Below the pieces are notes generated by a model. That model saw only the letters and a list, made by a program, of their open reading frames with translations. It was not told where the DNA came from and searched no databases. From Nocardioidaceae bacterium (GTDB lineage: Bacteria > Actinomycetota > Actinomycetes > Propionibacteriales > Nocardioidaceae): DNA of 8,320 nt. This document shows, one piece after another, positions 5,811 to 8,320 of this stretch (within the stretch, counting starts at the first letter, position 1; each line of letters starts with the position of its first letter). The stretch is from NCBI GenBank assembly GCA_013698435.1, contig JACCVA010000157.1:1-8320 (forward strand), read 5' to 3'. A program made the translations under genes and the position numbers.

Positions 5811-7124
5811 ATGCACCGCCGCCCCACCGTGCTCATGAGCCTCGTGTTGCTGGCGCTCGTCGCGACGCTGCCGCCGGCCTCGGCTGTCACCGCCTCGGCC
5901 GATCCGCAGGACCTCCACTTCGCCGTCGCCAGTGCGGCCGCAGCCGCGGCGACGCCGGTCAAACGGGTCGTGACCACCCGCTGGGGACCTGCGGCACTGG
6001 CCAGCGGGCGACACGAGCGCACCACCGCCACCGCGAGGGGTCTCGTGCTGGGCCGTGACCCGCGGCGGGTGACCTACGACGACCCGTACGGCACGGTGCC
6101 GCGGCTGGCGTACGACCGGGGACGGTGGCTGTCGCCGTGGACCAGGCCGGGTTTCGGGTTCGACGAGCTGATCGCCTCCTCTAGCGTCGACACCCCGGTC
6201 GGCACGTTCGTCGAGGTGTCGGTGCGCGGGACCACCAGCGGCGCCCGGCGGTCGTCATGGGACAGCCTCGGCCGCTGGGCGAGTCATGACCGCAACTTCC
6301 ACCGGATGTCGCTCGGGGATCAGCAAGACGACTTCAGCCGGGTCGTCGTCGACACACTCGTTACCCGCTCCGGGGTCACCTACCGCTCGTGGCAGCTGCG
6401 GGTCACGCTGATGAGCCGGGTCGGCAACGGCAAGACACCCACCGTCCGAAGGCTCGCGGTGATGGCGTCCCGGCTACCTGCCACGTCCGCCACCAGCCCG
6501 CACGGCGGCGTCGTCCGAGAGCTCCGGGTACCCCGGTTCAGCCAGCAGATCCACCGGGGCGAGTACCCGCGGTACAACGGCGGCGGTGAGGCCTGGTGCA
6601 GCCCGACGTCCACGTCGATGCTGCTGGCCTACTGGGACCGCGGTCCCACCCCGCAGCAGTACGCCTGGGTCAACGACTCCTACCGCCAGCCCTGGGTCGA
6701 CTACGCCGCCCGGTACACGTTCGCCTGGGGTTACGACGGCACGGGCGACTGGCCGTTCAACACCGCCTACGCCGCCCGGTTCCGCACCGACGCCTTCGTC
6801 ACGCGGTTGCGTTCGCTGCGCGAAGCAGAGCTGTTCATCAAGGCCGGCATCCCGCTGGTCGCGTCCATCTCCTTCGGTCCCGGCGAGCTGGACGGTGCCC
6901 CGATCAGCTCGACCAGCGGCCATGTGGTCGTCATCGTCGGCTTCACCAGGGCCGGCAGCGTGATCGTGAACGATCCGGCCGGACGCGACGCTCGCCACGT
7001 GCGCCACGTCTACCGGCGAGGGCAGTTCGAGAACGCCTGGCTCGACTCCTCCGGAGGCGTCACCTATGTGATCCACCCGGTCCACCGGTCGCTGCCGACA
7101 CCGGCGAAGCACAGCAACTGGTGA
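5811..7124 (+). CDS. Secreted C39-like (papain-fold) cysteine peptidase, paralogue 1
   Basis: A complete 437-residue protein. Residues 1-25 are a Sec signal peptide (RR, a Leu/Val-rich core, cleavage after PPASA, or later at TASA30), so it acts outside the membrane. Residues about 50-220 form a probably beta-rich region I do not recognise (DDPYGT 90-95, LGRW 153-156, SWQLRVTL 193-200). Residues about 238-425 match the Peptidase_C39_2 type: PRFSQ with Gln245 as likely oxyanion residue, Cys263 in EAWCSPTSTS, His371 in TSGHVVVIVGF and Asp388 in VNDPAG. The triad looks complete. There is no ATPase or exporter, so it is not a bacteriocin ABC-transporter protease. The protein is Arg-rich (48 Arg, 4 Lys against 34 Asp+Glu). 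It is divergent from cysS and followed 117 bp later by a paralogue. Substrate unknown; cell-wall peptides or extracellular protein are guesses. Confidence 0.85.
   Translation: MHRRPTVLMSLVLLALVATLPPASAVTASADPQDLHFAVASAAAAAATPVKRVVTTRWGPAALASGRHERTTATARGLVLGRDPRRVTYDDPYGTVPRLAYDRGRWLSPWTRPGFGFDELIASSSVDTPVGTFVEVSVRGTTSGARRSSWDSLGRWASHDRNFHRMSLGDQQDDFSRVVVDTLVTRSGVTYRSWQLRVTLMSRVGNGKTPTVRRLAVMASRLPATSATSPHGGVVRELRVPRFSQQIHRGEYPRYNGGGEAWCSPTSTSMLLAYWDRGPTPQQYAWVNDSYRQPWVDYAARYTFAWGYDGTGDWPFNTAYAARFRTDAFVTRLRSLREAELFIKAGIPLVASISFGPGELDGAPISSTSGHVVVIVGFTRAGSVIVNDPAGRDARHVRHVYRRGQFENAWLDSSGGVTYVIHPVHRSLPTPAKHSNW
6575..6610 (+). repeat. 36-bp exact direct repeat, copy 1 (active-site region)
   Basis: This segment, beginning CAACGGCGGCGGTGAGGCCT, is identical to 7985-8020 in the next gene, 1410 bp away. 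It encodes NGGGEAWCSPTS around the catalytic Cys. Identity includes third codon positions, while flanking sequence has diverged, which suggests recent conversion or strong constraint. Confidence 0.95.
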
Positions 7125-7136
7125 GTCCGTAAGGAC

Positions 7137-7184
7137 CAACGTCCGACGCGATCCTGACGTTGCCTGCCGCGTCAGGTGGTGACG
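7137..7184. repeat. Overlapping inverted repeats built on TGACG/CGTCA
   Basis: Three stems can form: CAACGTC (7137-7143) with GACGTTG (7156-7162); CCTGACG (7153-7159) with CGTCAGG (7170-7176); and CGTCA (7170-7174) with TGACG (7180-7184). Neighbouring stems share bases and so exclude one another. The first two lie just after the stop of the upstream peptidase gene and could end its transcript, though no T-run follows. The last arm overlaps the candidate -35 of the downstream gene, which also fits an operator. Confidence 0.5.
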
Positions 7185-7207
7185 TGCGCTTTGTCGAGGG
7201 CTAGCAT
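7179..7207 (+). promoter_or_regulatory. Candidate promoter of the second C39-like peptidase gene
   Basis: GTGACG (7179-7184) and TAGCAT (7202-7207) match the -35 and -10 consensus at four of six positions each, with an ideal 17-bp spacer. Transcription would start near 7214, giving a leader of about 28 nt that contains the AAAGG site (7230-7234). The second peptidase would then be transcribed separately from the first. The -35 overlaps the last arm of the inverted-repeat cluster. Confidence 0.45.
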
Positions 7208-7241
7208 CACATCCACCACCGTCGCTCTCAAAGGCACACCC

Positions 7242-8320
7242 ATGACACGCTTCCGTCCCGCCATCGTCCTGGTCGCCTGCGTCACCGCGGGCGCTCTGAG
7301 CCTGCCGGCTTCCGCCAGCACGACCAGTGTCTCCGCGAAGAAGGGTTCGTCTGTGACTCACATCGGCTACCGCCAGTGGACGACGGACGCCGACTTCGGG
7401 CTCGGCACCCACGCTGGTACGACGGCCGCTGGCGGAGCACTGGTCATCGCCTCGCCGACCGGTACCTTCGCCTACACCGACCCGTACGGCGACGGCTCGA
7501 GCGTGACCTACGACGTCGGGAGCTGGCAGTCACCGGAGATCACCCCCGGCTTCAGCTACAGCGAGCTCGTCGGGTCCTGGAACGCCGACACTCCTGCCGG
7601 CACGTGGATCCAGCTCTCCGTGACCGGGCTGGCCGACGACGGCACGCGCTCCAAGAGCTACATCCTCGGACGCTGGGCCGAAGGCGACGACACCATCCAC
7701 CGCACGTCGGTTCCGGCGCAGGGCGACGACCTCGCCACCGTGGCGATCGACACCCTGGTAACCCGCACCGGCCGGTCACTGACGTCTTGGCAGCTGACGG
7801 TCTCGCTGTTCCGCAGGACCGGCACGACCGCGACACCCTCGGTCGGGCTGGTGGGCGCGATGGCGTCACAGCTGCCGACCGACGTCAAGAAGCTGCCCGC
7901 CAGCCCGCTGGGTGGAGCGGCGGGCATGACGCTCGACGTGCCGACGTACTCGCAGGAGACGCACATCGGTGAGTACCCGCAGTTCAACGGCGGCGGTGAG
8001 GCCTGGTGCAGCCCGACGTCGACCGCGATGGTGCTCGCCTACTGGCAGCAGCTGAACCCGGCGTACGGACCGTCGCCCGCCGACTTCGCGGGCATTCCGT
8101 ACGCCGACCCGCAGGTTGACTACGCCGCCGCCAGCACCTACGACTACAACTACGACGGCACCGGTAACTGGCCGTTCAACACGGCGTACGCGGGTCGCTA
8201 CGACCTCGAGTCGTTCGTGACGCGGCTGCGGTCGCTGACCGAGGCCGAGCAGTTCATCGAGGCCGGCATCCCGCTGGTCGTGTCGATCTCGTTCAAGAAG
8301 GGCGAGCTCAGCGGCGCAGG
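7242..8320 (+). CDS. Secreted C39-like cysteine peptidase, paralogue 2 (3' end outside window)
   Basis: An open frame of 359 codons plus two bases runs to the window edge. The ATG at 7242 has AAAGG (7230-7234) 7 nt upstream. Residues 1-25 are a signal peptide ending LPASA. The unrecognised N-terminal region aligns with the upstream gene (TDPYGD 79-84, LGRW 142-145, IDTLVTRTG 169-177, SWQLTVSL 182-189). The peptidase domain begins near PTYSQ (Gln238), with catalytic Cys256 in EAWCSPTS; DGTGNWPFNTAYAGRY and FVTRLRSL match the neighbour almost exactly. The His and Asp of the triad lie beyond the edge. Unlike the Arg-rich upstream copy, the visible part is acidic (20 Lys+Arg against 32 Asp+Glu). 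It has a 7-8 residue insertion after the active-site helix. It arose by tandem duplication, with its own likely promoter. Substrate unknown. Confidence 0.82.
   Translation, partial: MTRFRPAIVLVACVTAGALSLPASASTTSVSAKKGSSVTHIGYRQWTTDADFGLGTHAGTTAAGGALVIASPTGTFAYTDPYGDGSSVTYDVGSWQSPEITPGFSYSELVGSWNADTPAGTWIQLSVTGLADDGTRSKSYILGRWAEGDDTIHRTSVPAQGDDLATVAIDTLVTRTGRSLTSWQLTVSLFRRTGTTATPSVGLVGAMASQLPTDVKKLPASPLGGAAGMTLDVPTYSQETHIGEYPQFNGGGEAWCSPTSTAMVLAYWQQLNPAYGPSPADFAGIPYADPQVDYAAASTYDYNYDGTGNWPFNTAYAGRYDLESFVTRLRSLTEAEQFIEAGIPLVVSISFKKGELSGA
7985..8020 (+). repeat. 36-bp exact direct repeat, copy 2 (active-site region)
   Basis: This segment is identical to 6575-6610 and encodes the same NGGGEAWCSPTS stretch around Cys256. 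A further 20-bp identity, starting GGCCGGCATC, occurs at 6842-6861 and 8261-8280. The offset changes from 1410 to 1419 bp between them, so in-frame indels separate the copies. Confidence 0.95.

Noticed and set aside
4120..5838. Open frame of 572 codons on the plus strand, antisense to cysS and rlmB
   Set aside because: It is Arg/Val/Gly-rich with no recognisable motif and lies opposite two certain genes. Long antisense frames are expected in GC-rich coding DNA.
5811..7124. C39 domain as the leader-processing part of a bacteriocin ABC exporter
   Set aside because: There is a signal peptide but no membrane domain or ATPase, and no bacteriocin precursor is visible nearby.
7242..7280. Lipobox-like LVAC at residues 10-13 of the second peptidase, suggesting a lipoprotein
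   Set aside because: Only about seven hydrophobic residues separate Arg5 from the Cys, too short for a lipoprotein signal, and a standard ASA cleavage site follows at residues 23-25. The paralogue has no equivalent Cys.

Overview
The window reads as chromosomal DNA of a high-GC actinobacterium, plausibly Propionibacteriales/Nocardioidaceae (family placement is inference). The grounds are strong G/C third-position bias, frequent GTG starts, start codons without Shine-Dalgarno sites but with a TANNNT box 6-7 nt upstream, a cysteinyl-tRNA synthetase with the actinobacterial 'TVQG' context before its HIGH motif, a DUF4032 protein and a sigma-B/sigma-F-like promoter. There are no tRNAs, rRNAs, insertion sequences, phage genes or CRISPR arrays, and no gene-free stretch longer than about 170 bp.

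Layout. Positions 1-83 (minus) hold the first 27 codons of a short-chain dehydrogenase/reductase that runs off the left edge. Divergent to it, on the plus strand, are a 57-residue CsbD-like stress protein (251-424) and, 28 nt later, a SoxR redox sensor with its [2Fe-2S] cysteine cluster (453-923). A match to the actinobacterial stress-sigma promoter (GATT-N15-GGGTAC, 183-207) precedes csbD and could drive both genes. Next, on the plus strand, is a DUF4032 protein with kinase-like motifs (976-2226). Its 3' end overlaps by 38 bp the convergent end of a minus-strand cluster read cysS -> rlmB -> acyl-CoA dehydrogenase (5733 down to 2189). cysS and rlmB overlap by one base (TGATG), and rlmB and the dehydrogenase are 24 nt apart, so the three are probably one transcript. 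It joins tRNA charging, 23S rRNA methylation and acyl-CoA oxidation.

Divergent from cysS across a 77-bp gap are two tandem paralogues of a secreted cysteine peptidase of the C39-like fold (5811-7124, complete; 7242-8320, cut by the right edge). Each has a signal peptide, a roughly 200-residue N-terminal region I do not recognise, and a papain-like domain with its Cys in an AWCSPTS motif. The copies share a 36-bp exact repeat over the active site, yet carry opposite net charge: about +18 in the first and about -12 in the visible part of the second. The 117-bp gap between them holds overlapping inverted repeats built on TGACG, next to a candidate promoter. This pair is the least explained and most interesting part of the window; the rest is mostly housekeeping and stress-response genes.
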